A DNA stretch of 64,000 bases, from the NCBI GenBank assembly GCA_023091735.1, contig JALKBU010000095.1, positions 22,648 to 86,647 on the forward strand. Reading direction: 5' to 3'. Shown here piece by piece: positions 1 through 11,010 of the stretch. The notes beneath the pieces were generated by a model. It did not search any database. It saw only the letters and a program-made list of their open reading frames with translations, and was not told the origin of the DNA. The position numbers and the translations under genes were made by a program. The stretch is from Trichomonas tenax (lineage: Eukaryota > Parabasalia > Trichomonadida > Trichomonadidae). Each line of letters begins with the position of its first letter. Position 1 is the stretch's first letter.

Positions 1-936
1 ATTCAATCTTTGATAGACTGGTATAGCCTATCCCATCCCAAAAGTTGAGTGATCTGACACATTATATTTACATGTCAAAAATGGGCGTTTTACATAAAGA
101 TAAATGAAACATGCATAATTAAGGTTCATCTAATATGCTTTATAATGCACATTTTGTTTTTTTTTTTAATCCCATTATTTGTCACAGCCATCAGGTTTGA
201 GGATCACTTTTTGTCCGTTATTTAAGTGTTCCATTGGGGAACAAAAAAATTATGAACTTATCAAAAAGCAAAAAAAACATTGATTTATTACATTACAAAA
301 AATATAACTACGAAAAAAAAACATTTTTGAGGCCAATGACACTCAAATTCACCAAAATCCCCATTTGTGGTATTGAAATCGAGCGGCACTTTCCCCAAAA
401 ATTGAGTACCCCAACTAAAAAAGGAGTGGCGGGTATTCAAATTTGTGTTACCTTTTGGGGAAATTGAGAGGAAAAATAGGGAAAGATGGAGATATGGAAA
501 AAGGTATTTAGTTTTCTTTGAAATCGAAACCATGAATTTGCAGTGTATTTCCCCATCTAATGTATGATTCCCCACTGTAAAAAGTTTTTCCCATTTTCCA
601 AAAAGCACTTTTTAATGTAAAATATAATTTTTTCCCTATTTGGGGACGCACGTGGGGAAGACCGCCATATGGGAAAAATCCAGATGGTTGATTTGTCATT
701 TGGCAAAGATATAAATTCCAAAAAGAAAACCATATTTTTAAAGTTCGGGATACAAGAGGGATAAGCTTTTGCATCCCCAATACTATGGGAAAAAATGGGA
801 TCTATACTCTGGGTGTTATTCTCCCAAAATGTCACATTTCGGTTCTTTCTAATTTGCGATTAGATTTACCTATTTATCATCGATAACAACATATTTTACG
901 TTATAAAAATGCTATACAATGGGAATATATTATATT
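1..936. other. Non-coding AT-rich stretch with clustered G/C runs
   Basis: No convincing gene. Between about 230 and 835 the AT-rich background is punctuated by many short runs of the type TTCCCCA or TGGGGAA (for example near 236, 359, 393, 409, 456, 551, 570, 641, 653, 774). Short open frames occur on both strands but none looks like a protein: they are Phe/Lys-rich and overlap each other in several frames. A TTTACATGTCA box lies at 67-77, a motif also found beside gene starts elsewhere in the window. Confidence 0.5.
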
Positions 937-1131
937 ATAATGAGTAAAGCACATCATGGCAAATCAATGTTTTCGATGCAAGATATATCTAATATTTTAA
1001 TGAAATATAGACTTTGTTAGCTAATTCTTTAATATATCATGCACAACAGGATTTTGTACATTGGGGTTCAATAACTTAACAAGAAGTTAATCTAATGAGT
1101 TAAAAAAATGAGTTCCGCCAACTTTGCGTAT
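937..1131 (+). repeat. Dispersed repeat, copy 1 (inverted partner at 63807-64000)
   Basis: This 195-base segment matches the reverse complement of 63807-64000 with only scattered mismatches. Long blocks are identical, such as the stretch that begins ATAATGAGTAAAGCACATCA and the stretch around ATGCACAACAGGATTTTGT. The match fades just after the shared TTTGCGTAT word. The 5' edge coincides with the end of the window for the other copy, so the true repeat may be longer. No long open frame runs through it. It may be part of a transposable element or of a repeated gene flank; I cannot tell which. Confidence 0.85.
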
Positions 1132-1494
1132 AAAAGTTTAATTATCCATTCATTTTTCTTGTAGAAAATAATTGTCAATAATGAAAGTCTAAAATTAAGT
1201 AGATATCCAAGCATGATATCAAATTTAAGTTCTCGAATAAATATAAGGGAGCTCTGATCCTTATCAAACCTTTAGAAATATCATTTGTTGCAAAGCATTC
1301 CCATTTTTCCTGTGAACATAAGTATTCAGAAGTTCATAATGATTCCAGGCGACCATCTTATTTCAATTGTATCTATGAAGATAAATATAACTTATCGATA
1401 AACTGTTATAAAATGATTTGAACTTTGCAGTGCAATTGATCAACGTTAGCTTCGTTAATGTTTGGAGATTTGAAAAACAATTTGGTCTTAGAAC

Positions 1495-1749
1495 TCAAAC
1501 AGTAATAGGATTGTTATTGAAACCTCCAATAACTTCAATATTCGGACTGATCAGCACCTTAGAAATCTTGTTGTTGCTAAATGATTCAGAAAGAATTTGA
1601 TCTGTTTCATTCAAATTTCCTTCAAAGCCAACCCTAAGAGTTCCAATGATCGATTTTCCTTTAAACTCCTTCACCAATCCATCAAATGTCATATAAGAAC
1701 ACTGACTTATCCAAGTTCTTGCAGAATTGGAAGCATAAACTTCCAACAC
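1495..1749 (-). pseudogene. Gene fragment, unrecognised
   Basis: An open stretch of 84 codons on the minus strand has normal-looking amino acid composition (residues such as SYMTFDGLVKEF and LRVGFEG) and ends in VIGGFNNNPITV. It has no ATG: the first codon of the open frame is GTG, and the upstream sequence is AT-rich. I read it as a piece of a decayed protein gene. The family is not recognised; the ISKVLISPNIEVIGG segment could be a leucine-rich repeat remnant, but that is weak. Confidence 0.3.
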
Positions 1750-1823
1750 TAGAATTAAGTAAGCATGCGGCTTTTATACGCAAAATACGTTAATTCTCTT
1801 ACTGAACTAACAAGTTAGTAATA

Positions 1824-1869
1824 AACATTTCGCAGAATCTGCGATTGGGCCGCAGCTCCGCGAAATGTT
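1824..1869. repeat. GC-rich hairpin
   Basis: AACATTTCGC (1824-1833) pairs perfectly with GCGAAATGTT (1860-1869), and an inner CTGCG/CGCAG stem (1839-1843, 1851-1855) extends the fold. It lies in otherwise AT-rich DNA between gene fragments and is flanked by the small palindrome CTAACAAGTTAG. It could be a transposon end or a small structured RNA. There is no further evidence for either. Confidence 0.55.
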
Positions 1870-2169
1870 AGTATTGTGACATTTTACACGTCAGACCTTG
1901 TCAGAGTCAATGGTGCACACTTGAGTCCCCTATGTATGGATTAAATTTTTCAATTCTTTCAAAACAAACGTTATTATTAATTTTAAAACTTATGATTTTG
2001 TAAAATCTAATCACTTTTTAAAATAATTTATTATTTTATTTCCTAAGTAAAGATGACATTCATACCTTTGAAAGATTATGAGAGTAAATATGAAATATTA
2101 AACGTCTATCCTTTTTGTATAAAGAATGTGAAGACCGACAAGCTTGTAAACATATGTGTTAGTAATTGA

Positions 2170-2478
2170 TTCTATAGTGTATGCTTAAACAGGACTATTC
2201 ATTTACACGTTCTCATTGGTAGACAGTTTTTAGAGAATCCCAACAAATATAACAATATTGGATTCATTAATGGCGACGCTACTGATTTCCATCTTGAGAA
2301 TCTGAAATATTGCGGTAAGACACCAAAAATTATAAAACAGCCTTCATTATTAGAGTTTATTGAAAATGATGAAATAGCTGATGAATTGAAGAAATTAGAA
2401 GATCCCTCATTAAGGTTAAAATATCTGAAAACAAAAATCTTCAATATTGATGCTTTATTTTTAGAATTTTTTCGATGA
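2170..2478 (+). pseudogene. C-terminal gene fragment, unrecognised
   Basis: The plus strand is open from 2170 (just after a TGA) to the TGA at 2476-2478. It encodes about 100 residues with protein-like composition, ending in a charged helical region (EIADELKKLEDPSLRLKYL). There is no ATG anywhere in the open stretch, so it is best read as the 3' end of a truncated gene. Family not recognised. The open frame on the opposite strand here is its mirror and looks less protein-like. Confidence 0.35.
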
Positions 2479-2892
2479 TATAAACACATAGTATATTCGC
2501 GCCATGTGCAATGTAATGCTTTCTTACCTCAATGAACTAATAATATACAATACGAGCTATAATATAATATGTGTGATTATGCATGGTATTGCAATATGAT
2601 GAGTTATAAATCAAAATACAAATTTTTACAGTTTGTAAAAAATATCTCGAGGATATTAATACAGTTAAACTGAGTGTAATATCGAAAGAAAAAATATCTA
2701 ATTTACCGCAGCATATATGATACTATATGATATATGTATTTATGCTATTTAGGTTATATATCTGGAGCCCGCAATTTTTTAATTTTATGACAAAGTCATA
2801 GTTTTAGCACTCTATCATAGGATATTGCACTTTGATATTTTCAAGACGCAATTTTATTATCAAACTATTTCTCGAGGGGATTTTCTGAATAA

Positions 2893-3810
2893 TTATACTT
2901 GAATTGATAAATAAACATCAGTTGAATTTGAGTGATCTTGTTTTGAAAATGTTTGAGTTGATAATAAAACAATAATAACCAACAATGAATAATCAAACAT
3001 GTAACTTTTTAGAATTATAATAACACCCATTAGGTAATCAAGCTTTGAATTTCGTCTGAAATATCGGTCAAAATATTTTGCGTTAGTCCATTGATTTATG
3101 ATGGCAACGAAAATGTAAGAAAAAGCATAGTAGAATAAGGTGCATTTCATAGGTGTGCGAATGATTAATGGGGTATAATTCTGAATTTTAGAAAACACGA
3201 AGCAGATCGATAATATTATCAAACTAAGTGAAGCTATAATGTTCTGTGAATGATCAATTATTTGTGCATATAATCCATCGGGTAAAAAAACAATATCATA
3301 AATTTCACTTGAAATGTTAATATAACTTAGAATCAGACGAAAAATGAACGATGACAAACTGAAGCATTTGAGAATAATAGATATATAATAAAAATATATT
3401 GCACCAGCAACATCAAACACCAATAAAATTCTGCACATGCAGTTGAAATATTGGATGTAAGCTAGACACATGAGTTCTGAACCAGCAAAATATAACTTTA
3501 AGTATGAGTCATTATTGAAATAGTGAAAAACGAAGTAAAAAACGAAATTACTATAATAAAGCAATGAATTATAAAAAATTAATACCAGCATGAAAAACAC
3601 ATCAGCTGCAGATGGGCCATTGAATTTAAATCTAAATCTCCTAATAAATTTGGCCAAATAATAAAGAAAAGGCAATAATGCTATTAATTCCAATGATAAT
3701 AAAAATATACTGGATAAACTATCGCAACTATAAGAGTGGGTAGAAAGGGCAAACTTGCATGGTTCGAACATTGTTAAATATGTAATAAGGTATGAAGGAG
3801 AGCCTTCCAT
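2893..3810 (-). CDS. Putative seven-transmembrane protein
   Basis: A 305-residue protein counted from the ATG at 3810; the open frame extends 17 codons further upstream but only from a TTG. Hydropathy by eye gives about seven long hydrophobic segments, for example SIFLLSLELIALLPFLYYLA, then VFFMLVLIFYNSLLYYSNF, IIASLSLIILSICFVF and, near the C-terminus, YSLLVIIVLL. Charged loops such as KFIRRFRFKF lie between them, and the C-terminal tail is short and hydrophilic. This layout resembles a polytopic receptor or transporter, but I recognise no family motif. An overlapping open frame just upstream (3862-4033, different frame) could be a frameshifted N-terminus, so the gene may be slightly broken at its 5' end. 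Confidence 0.55.
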   Translation of the reverse strand: MEGSPSYLITYLTMFEPCKFALSTHSYSCDSLSSIFLLSLELIALLPFLYYLAKFIRRFRFKFNGPSAADVFFMLVLIFYNSLLYYSNFVFYFVFHYFNNDSYLKLYFAGSELMCLAYIQYFNCMCRILLVFDVAGAIYFYYISIILKCFSLSSFIFRLILSYINISSEIYDIVFLPDGLYAQIIDHSQNIIASLSLIILSICFVFSKIQNYTPLIIRTPMKCTLFYYAFSYIFVAIINQWTNAKYFDRYFRRNSKLDYLMGVIIILKSYMFDYSLLVIIVLLSTQTFSKQDHSNSTDVYLSIQV

Positions 3811-4421
3811 TAGAATAATGATGACGGTTTTGTAAAGATAATATATATTTAAGAATATCAAAGATCAACAACAATACATCACTGCTATTTCCCAACCATT
3901 TCAATGTCTGTGTTTCATTTAAATCTTGAATTTGCATAAGATGGAAATTCTTGATATAGGTCAACTTCAAAGATGTATATTTCAACTTGTAATGTATTTG
4001 ATGACTAAAACCATTGATTAATATATAGTTCATATATTTTTCTATATATACATTTTGGATGGTTTCCTTTTACATAACAGTTGGAGAAAAATCCGGATTT
4101 TCAAAAGATGATAAAAATTTCAATTTTAAAAATGGATATTCTTATTTTAATTAAAAGATAGCATAAATATCTGATATGCAATGCAAATATACCATTTTTT
4201 GTATTTTAAAATTCCGGAATTTACCGTCAGATTTCCAAAAATGACTGGCAAAAGTAAAAGTGCCTTACAAATTTGTAACTAGTTAACCGTAAATTTTTAG
4301 GAACATTTTTAAGCGGTGCTTGCAGTCTTGTTTCTGGTGCATCGAACCTCTTCTCGATGTTCCGCACCCAGAAAGCGCACCAAATCATCGGTTCTGGTAA
4401 AGGAAGAGGATTTTGGGTTTT

Positions 4422-4547
4422 TTATTCTTGCTTTTCTCCTAGCGGAGCTTGCATCAAAGCTCCCATAATGTTAATGGACACTTTAAAGCACTCCGGTATT
4501 TTCATATCTTCGATTTTCGTGAACTTTAAGTCAGCGAAGGACGTCAT
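4422..4547 (-). pseudogene. Small gene start with in-frame stop
   Basis: From the ATG at 4547 the minus strand encodes 41 residues (MTSFADLKFTKIEDMK at the start, then NIMGALMQAPLGEKQE) before a TAA at 4422-4424. The same frame then stays open for about another 60 codons, with a Trp-rich segment (PMIWCAFWVRNIEKRF). The segment is richer in GC than its surroundings and the residues look protein-like on both sides of the stop, so I read it as a gene with a premature stop. Family not recognised. Confidence 0.4.
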
Positions 4548-4599
4548 TGTTTATTTTATTGTTATGATTAAAATTTGTTCGTAACATAAAGAATTATTT

Positions 4600-5890
4600 C
4601 ATGGCGAGTTATTATGACGACAGTTGTCTAATGTGATTTGCACAGCGATGAATGTAAAATTTTCGATGTCAGATTTGACGAAGCAATGAAGTGTTCAGGG
4701 ATACTAAACATCACTTGAAATGATTTATGTGTGTTTTGGCATCACAAAAACATTTGAACGTGAAGTTGTTCAGAGGCAATGAAAATGTTTTTAATAAGAA
4801 CATAGCCCAGACATTTACATGAAAATATATTGGGTAAATATGAATGTCGTATAAATTTGACGATTTTTGAAAACCCGATATTTTTTGCAAAAAAAATCGA
4901 GAAATCTAATTGCAAATATTGCTATCGCCAAACATCATTTGTATGATGAGCTCGGTCTTGATCTCGAGAACATTTTTCATGAAGTTTTTTTCTCAATGTC
5001 TTATAGTGAGAAATAAGTGAATTCGTTCAAATAGGCTAAAGCTGGCATCAATGAAATTCAGAGGGGCTAATTATGACAGGTTTTCGTTCGGATTCATTAG
5101 GTCATTAGGAAACTTCTGCTATCTTAGATATTTAGTGACAGTTGAGTAAACAACGGCTTATAAAGATATCTGATGCACAGGCTATCATGACATGCACAAT
5201 GCAAATAAATAGCTCTTCATATTGATAATTAGCCATTTTATGATATCAAAAAAGTTCATGACGAATGATCTGTTATATTAAGCTCCGCCAATGATCTCCA
5301 GGGCTGTCTATTTATGGGACCATTTCTATGTTAGCAACATTGATTCCCTGCTGAACATATTGGAATTCAACAATCTCATTTTGTTCGAAGTCAAAACATA
5401 ATGATATCAATATGCAATGGAATTAAATATCATCTTGCGTTTTATTTTGTATAAATATTAAATTTTAAACTTTAAAATATCAGTTAAAAGAATAATTTCA
5501 CTAAGGGCATCCACGTGCATGCTTTGGAATCAATTTGAGAGTGTTGTATATGCGTTTATCCGAGATCGAATTTTTTTTTCTAATTTGATATTCAAATTGA
5601 GCTAATAGACTTGCAATCAAGTATACTCAGCATATGGTAAAATCATGGCATTGTTAATTTGAGAATTAAAATAGATTAACAAAAACTTGAAATCTATATG
5701 TAAATGCAAAGCGAATTAGCCCATCCAACTTTATGCAATGCTTATATCTGTACAAAAATAGTAGTTGATCCGTTTATTAATTGAAAAAAACTGTGATCAC
5801 TTTCAAATTTGATTAACATAGCAGCAAGACATGAGGAAATACTTAGTAATTTAAAAAAATGCGATGATTATGAGTAAGAAATACAAAATC
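4600..5890. other. Intergenic, no gene seen
   Basis: About 1.3 kb of AT-rich sequence with no open frame that looks like protein on either strand. I see no repeat or RNA gene in it. It may include the lost 5' part of the Pmp-like gene that follows. Confidence 0.5.
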
Positions 5891-5904
5891 TTGATTTGAG
5901 AAAA

Positions 5905-7854
5905 ATGCATCAAAATTCAAACAAAACACAATTTTTAGAATCGAAACAAGCAAAAAAGATGATTGTGTTAGCTTTTAGAATAATAAATCATCCCGCAATA
6001 TACCTCCATAGCTCAGGAGAACCAACATTCATTGCAAATAGAGATAAAACCAATGAATATCCAATTAATTATGAAATCATAAATGAAGATGTCAAACTTC
6101 AGAAGTTCAACATATTGAATAACATTACAAACGAATACCTGCATTGTTCCATTTCAATATCTTCTTCAAATTTCATAAACAACACGGGATTTGGTAAATC
6201 TCACTATCAAGGAAGCGGAGGATCCGTTTATACCGCATTTTCTGATGTCATTATTAAAGATAGTACTTCTTTTATCCAAAACTACGCCTCAAATGGAGGT
6301 GCAGTGGCTTTTGTAGCATCAAAAGTAATGATCAAGTCAACATCTCTAATGAACAATGCTGCTTTTCTCAATGGAGGTGCAATATACTTTCATGGAGTCG
6401 ACAGCAGTGAGATTAGTATGATATTTGTTGTCAGCTCAACAATTTTCAAATCGAATCAAGCCAGATCTGTTGCTGGGGCAATATTTCTTACCGAATGTGA
6501 CGTTTGCTCCGTAACTAATTGCAACTTTGACTCGAATTCAGCTGTTTACAGCGGAGGCGCCATATTTTGCATTGATTCGATAGTAACTCTAGTCTCATCA
6601 AGATTAGAGAACAATTACTTAACGTATGATGCTACAATTCCCACCAATAAGGTGATTAAAACAAATGCAATGATAAGCAGAGGCGGTGGAGCAATATATT
6701 TCTCCTCTAACATAAACTCAACGAATATTTATGATCTCTTAACGCAATCGTGCTGCTTTATTAACAACACAGCTTTTGGAGGATTAACATTTGAAAATGG
6801 AAATCCCGCTCATGAAATTCTTGTTGATGGTTCCACGAAGTACTCTTCAAGAAGCGACCAAATAGATGCTAATGGAATTGTTGTGGCCAGACCAAGACTC
6901 GATGTAAATCCAATTGCAAAATTTGTAATTATTAATTGGATGGAGAGTGATATATTTTGCGAATACAGAACAAGAACCGATAATCTAAAAGTCAGTTTCT
7001 CAGCAGCAGAAGCGAAAAACTCTGTTTTGGAATTCAATCCACAAAATCCATCACCAACAACCTTCATTTACCATGCAACACCAATAACGAAGTATTCAAA
7101 CATCGTTTACAAGCCATTCCAATCCTCCACAAACATTTCTACACCAACTATTGCAACACCGAAGTCAATAAGTTTACCGGCGAGAACAACTCTTCCTACA
7201 GAAGTAACTATTCCGAAATACAACCCAAGGAGACTCACAACAGTCTCAAACTTCCAATTCTTCACAACAACGATGATCCAAGCAGCAACTCTCACGATCA
7301 TAACAACGAACTCTTTCAATGGTTTCACAAACGTTGTCGTTGTTACCGAAGTTGACACTCATTATTTCGTTCCATCTATTTACCTAACTTCTACAGATGT
7401 CATCATCAACGTAGAGGCACCGATTATTCAGAAGAATCGAAGCATGGTTCCAGTTATTGTTGGCATTGTTTCCACAATCATCTTCCTGATCCTTGTTGCA
7501 ATAGTCATTATCACAATTATAATGGGGCGCAAGAAGGAGAACGAAAGCAGTTCCGACGATAGTTGTGTTGAAATGGCTGCGCACGAAATTGTTTTGCAGG
7601 ACAACTGCATATGCTACTTCACAAATGATAATCCACTGTACACATCACAGGATGTCTCCCCTGACTTCGATCCATTCAAAGATGACTTTGAAGAGAAGAA
7701 TGAATTCGAATTGAATGAAAAAGGAAATATTTTCACTCCATTCGGATGCATAAGCCAGATTCCTCCTGAAGTTCAAAACCAGATTCCACCTGAAGTCCAA
7801 AGCATGTTCGGAGTCCCAATCAGGAGTCTTGATTCAGAAGAAGAAACATCTTAA
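5905..7854 (+). CDS. Pmp-like beta-helix surface protein, single-pass membrane anchor
   Basis: 649 residues from the ATG at 5905; the open frame extends three codons upstream only from a TTG. The N-terminal half has repeated GGA(V/I) motifs followed by hydrophobic strands (NGGAVAF, NGGAIYF, AGAIFLT, SGGAIFC, GGGAIYF), each preceded by an F/N-rich strand such as FIQNYAS. This is the right-handed beta-helix pattern of Chlamydia polymorphic membrane proteins and the large trichomonad Pmp-like family. A Thr-rich stalk follows (roughly residues 380-500). A transmembrane helix lies near residues 515-540 (VPVIVGIVSTIIFLILVAIV), then basic RKK and a cytoplasmic tail of about 110 residues containing DNPLY, an NPxY-like sorting motif. 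No signal peptide is visible at the N-terminus, which suggests 5' truncation. The likely role is a host-facing or environment-facing surface protein; that is family-based inference. Confidence 0.75.
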   Translation: MHQNSNKTQFLESKQAKKMIVLAFRIINHPAIYLHSSGEPTFIANRDKTNEYPINYEIINEDVKLQKFNILNNITNEYLHCSISISSSNFINNTGFGKSHYQGSGGSVYTAFSDVIIKDSTSFIQNYASNGGAVAFVASKVMIKSTSLMNNAAFLNGGAIYFHGVDSSEISMIFVVSSTIFKSNQARSVAGAIFLTECDVCSVTNCNFDSNSAVYSGGAIFCIDSIVTLVSSRLENNYLTYDATIPTNKVIKTNAMISRGGGAIYFSSNINSTNIYDLLTQSCCFINNTAFGGLTFENGNPAHEILVDGSTKYSSRSDQIDANGIVVARPRLDVNPIAKFVIINWMESDIFCEYRTRTDNLKVSFSAAEAKNSVLEFNPQNPSPTTFIYHATPITKYSNIVYKPFQSSTNISTPTIATPKSISLPARTTLPTEVTIPKYNPRRLTTVSNFQFFTTTMIQAATLTIITTNSFNGFTNVVVVTEVDTHYFVPSIYLTSTDVIINVEAPIIQKNRSMVPVIVGIVSTIIFLILVAIVIITIIMGRKKENESSSDDSCVEMAAHEIVLQDNCICYFTNDNPLYTSQDVSPDFDPFKDDFEEKNEFELNEKGNIFTPFGCISQIPPEVQNQIPPEVQSMFGVPIRSLDSEEETS

Positions 7855-7908
7855 ACATATTTTTATTATAATAATTTAGATCATTTTTAGTGATTTATAA
7901 ATGAATGA

Positions 7909-10000
7909 TTAAGTAGAATAAGCTGATTGTTGAAGCAATTCTTTCATTGACAGCAACTGGAACATTCTCCTTCTTCTTACACTACTTTGTGAGAAGTTCT
8001 TTCCGAAGTTAGCGATAAAAAGCTGTATGATATCTTTACAGAGAACTCTATTGGGAAATTGCTCCAGAAAACATCGATTTCTGAAATCGCTTGAATTCAT
8101 TGTCTCCATTGACATTGATTTTCATTAAATATCTTAATTACTTCATCGAGTAGAGCTATTATATATTGGAATAATTCCGATGTTTCGTCTTTACATTGAA
8201 TAAACGAAACAATTGATGTTAAAACTTTAACGAATTCAGTTAATCAACTTCTTTGATGTGGCAAGTCAAATAATTATTAAGTGATTGTCTGTAAAATATA
8301 TAATGAATTTTGAAATACAATTTGAATTTCCTGAGCACACTTGTGGAGCGCGAAATCAGTCAATTGGTTTGTTATTTCGTCATATTCTTCATATAATTCG
8401 AGCTTCAAATATTCAGTTTTTTCGCTGATGAAATTGATCAATCCTTGAATGAGTGTTAACTGAACATCTGTGCTTCCTGAGGTGACAATTTTTATGAATC
8501 ATCAAGAACATGAACGAAATAGACCATCCGTTTCTTTGTGCTTCAGCAACATCATATCAACAATGTTAACATTCTTTAATCCTTTTGCCGCAAGGAAATC
8601 GAACAAATCAGCAATAAGGATTTCGTTCATATCCTGTTTCATCATCAAAATGAAAGAATTATTTCTCTTATACTGTGACTTGATGCACTCTTCAAAATTT
8701 TCAAGAAGAAATCTCTGTTGATGAATTGACTATGCATCTTCAATGAAGTGAGAATCTTAGGTCAGAACTTGAGTGAATTGGAATATGTATTTTGTGTAAT
8801 TCTCATTAATGTTGAGAATAGATTCAGGCATTGTTCAGATGTTTGTGCAGTGCCAAGCATTTTGGACAAATTCAGAAATCTTACGAATGGATCATCAATG
8901 AAATCATCTAATTCAGTAAATCTTCTAAAAACAAAAAGAAAGGAATAACATTTGTGAGTAGAGTTCCATATCAATGATACCTTTAACTTTCTTATCTTCG
9001 AACGATTCTATTCCATCACATTTAAGGAAATTTTGAGAAATTTCAACTGCTATAATAAAGCATGAAAGAAAAACATCGGAAAATGGAGGAAGTACGAAAA
9101 CTTCATTGAAATATGAATGAATTGTAGACAAAAATGTAAGATTTTTCACGGCCACGAGACATCTTGAAACGAAAAGATTCATTGAATCTGCTTCTGTAGG
9201 CGATGTTTCAGTGAAAACAGAGATTGGTAAATTCTTGTGATATTTCGCTGTCCAACAGAGAATGATGGTGGATTTTTGAAATAATCTTGGAGATTTTCCA
9301 AATAAGACAGCAGATGTCCTTCCTTTGCCTTTATTTTGGTTACTACATTGATGAATTCATTAAAATTCGAAACAATGTTTCGAATATTATGAAATCTGAC
9401 ATGTAAAATATAAATATTGCCATTCTTACATGAATGATATCACGCATGATTCATAACATATAAAATCTAATAATTTTCTAAAGTTGAACAATCCAATTTG
9501 GGAAGTGTTCTATGTTACTTGCTGGTAAGGGATTGCTGTATCAAATTCACTGGACATGGATAGGATAGCTTTACGGAAGATATTAATGTTTGAGCAAAGG
9601 CATTCTCCTGTGACTGTATCCATGTTTTTTTCACTGTGGAGCTGCTTTTTATCTTTGTTGTGTGCGTTTGTAGCAAACTTGATAAAAAGTGGTCATCCTG
9701 AGCGAATAGTTCAAGAGCATCCGGGTTCTGTGTTTCCATGACTTCGTTGATGCTGGAACTGTGCAAGGTAATGTTCATGGACTTGTTGGATCGCCAAATT
9801 AAATCCGCGTAATTATTACAATTTGATGAGATCACGAAGTTAAGGATTTGTAATAATTTCTTAAATGTTTTTGTAGCAACTCCATTAGAGTGTTGAACAG
9901 CTTTAATGTCTCTGATCTTAAAACTTTATTAATCTCTAATTTGAACTATGAAAAATATCTATGTGTTGATAGGTGAAATAAACCCATTTTGAGTTATCAA
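7909..10000 (-). pseudogene. Decayed gene, possibly helical-repeat protein
   Basis: Minus-strand coding fragments follow one another in different frames: about 9835-9515, 9182-8925, 8974-8762, 8720-8480, 8260-8150 and 8115-7909. Each is protein-like and rich in amphipathic helices (FVRFLNLSKMLG, LIADLFDFLAAKGL, LFQYIIALLDEV), reminiscent of HEAT/ARM-type repeat proteins. Several frameshifts and stops separate them, and no single frame spans more than about 110 codons. I infer one inactivated gene of perhaps 600-700 codons. The family is not identified and the 5' boundary is uncertain. Confidence 0.45.
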
Positions 10001-10005
10001 CTACA

Positions 10006-10101
10006 ATGGAAATTGCAGAGCCTTCGTCACTCATTATTGAAGTTGTTGGCTTCATGTTAGAAAATAATCCAGATATGTTAAAGGAACAAATCAATACTTA
10101 A
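10006..10101 (+). CDS. Small ORF, 31 residues, doubtful
   Basis: ATG at 10006 to TAA at 10099-10101 encodes a short acidic peptide (MEIAEPSSLIIEVVGFMLEN at the start). It has protein-like composition but no recognisable domain, and it stands upstream of the decayed minus-strand gene. It may be a surviving exon-sized fragment of something larger, or chance. Confidence 0.15.
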   Translation: MEIAEPSSLIIEVVGFMLENNPDMLKEQINT

Positions 10102-11010
10102 GCTTTTTGTGTATTTATAGAAATCAACAATTAAGTTAATCGAAACTATAAGCATTAAATAGGATGAAGTTTGCCCTTGTGAGTAGTACACGAAGCATTA
10201 GATAAGATAACTTATTATGTGACTGTGATTACTACTCATAGTGCAGTACAACCCCTTTGATTATCGTCTTTGTCTGACGATTCATCACTTACTGATAAAA
10301 CTTTTTGCTTGCTTGATGCTCAACTATGAAATTACTTGACTTAACAGTATGAATGTAGTTTTTGCGTAATGGCAGCATTCATTAGATAGCTCATGTCTCA
10401 AACCATCGTAAAAATGCTTAAATCATATTTTTATTGCTTTTCTTTCCGTAATTGATAAAAAAAATTATTAACTTCAGCTATTAATTCATTTGTTGATGAA
10501 ATCCATAATCTTGATAGAGTAAATGGTTTGGTTAAATATATGTCACATATGTAAAAATGCCAAGTTCATCCCAATTTATATCTCCAATCTCATTATTGCC
10601 TAATTTATATAAAAAATTATTTCATGTTTCATTTTTGCATCGCATTGGTTGCGATAATGCAAACAATTTGACTTCATTAAAACACTAACAGGCAGTAAAA
10701 ATCCTGGAAGCTACCGAGGAAATATTTACAGGCTACACGGGAGGCAATTGCAATAAATCGTCAACGAAGAGAATATTTTTTCCACTAAAAGCTGCAACTG
10801 ATTTCTCCATGAGCTTTACCCCCGCTCACTAAAAATCTAAGTATAAAATTAATATTATTGGCAACGCTAGCAGTCAGCATACTGCATTCTTCAATTATAA
10901 TCAGATCAGATGACATTACATTATGTCATAATGTTTATTTCTTGACGTGTAAATAATGCATTTTCAAAATTTCGGTATAGAATGATGGATTATAAAGATC
11001 AAAAAAACAA
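10102..11010. other. Intergenic, no gene seen
   Basis: About 0.9 kb without a protein-like open frame. A short inverted pair, TGAGTAGTA near 10182 and TACTACTCA near 10231, is the only structure noticed; it is short enough to be chance. Confidence 0.45.

Noticed and set aside
2199..2489. 96-codon minus-strand frame
   Set aside because: The opposite strand reads as more protein-like over the same bases; the minus frame is Phe/Ser-rich mirror.
10675..10700. Possible intron 3' end (CACTAACAGGCAG)
   Set aside because: No matching GTATGT 5' site or coding exon upstream.
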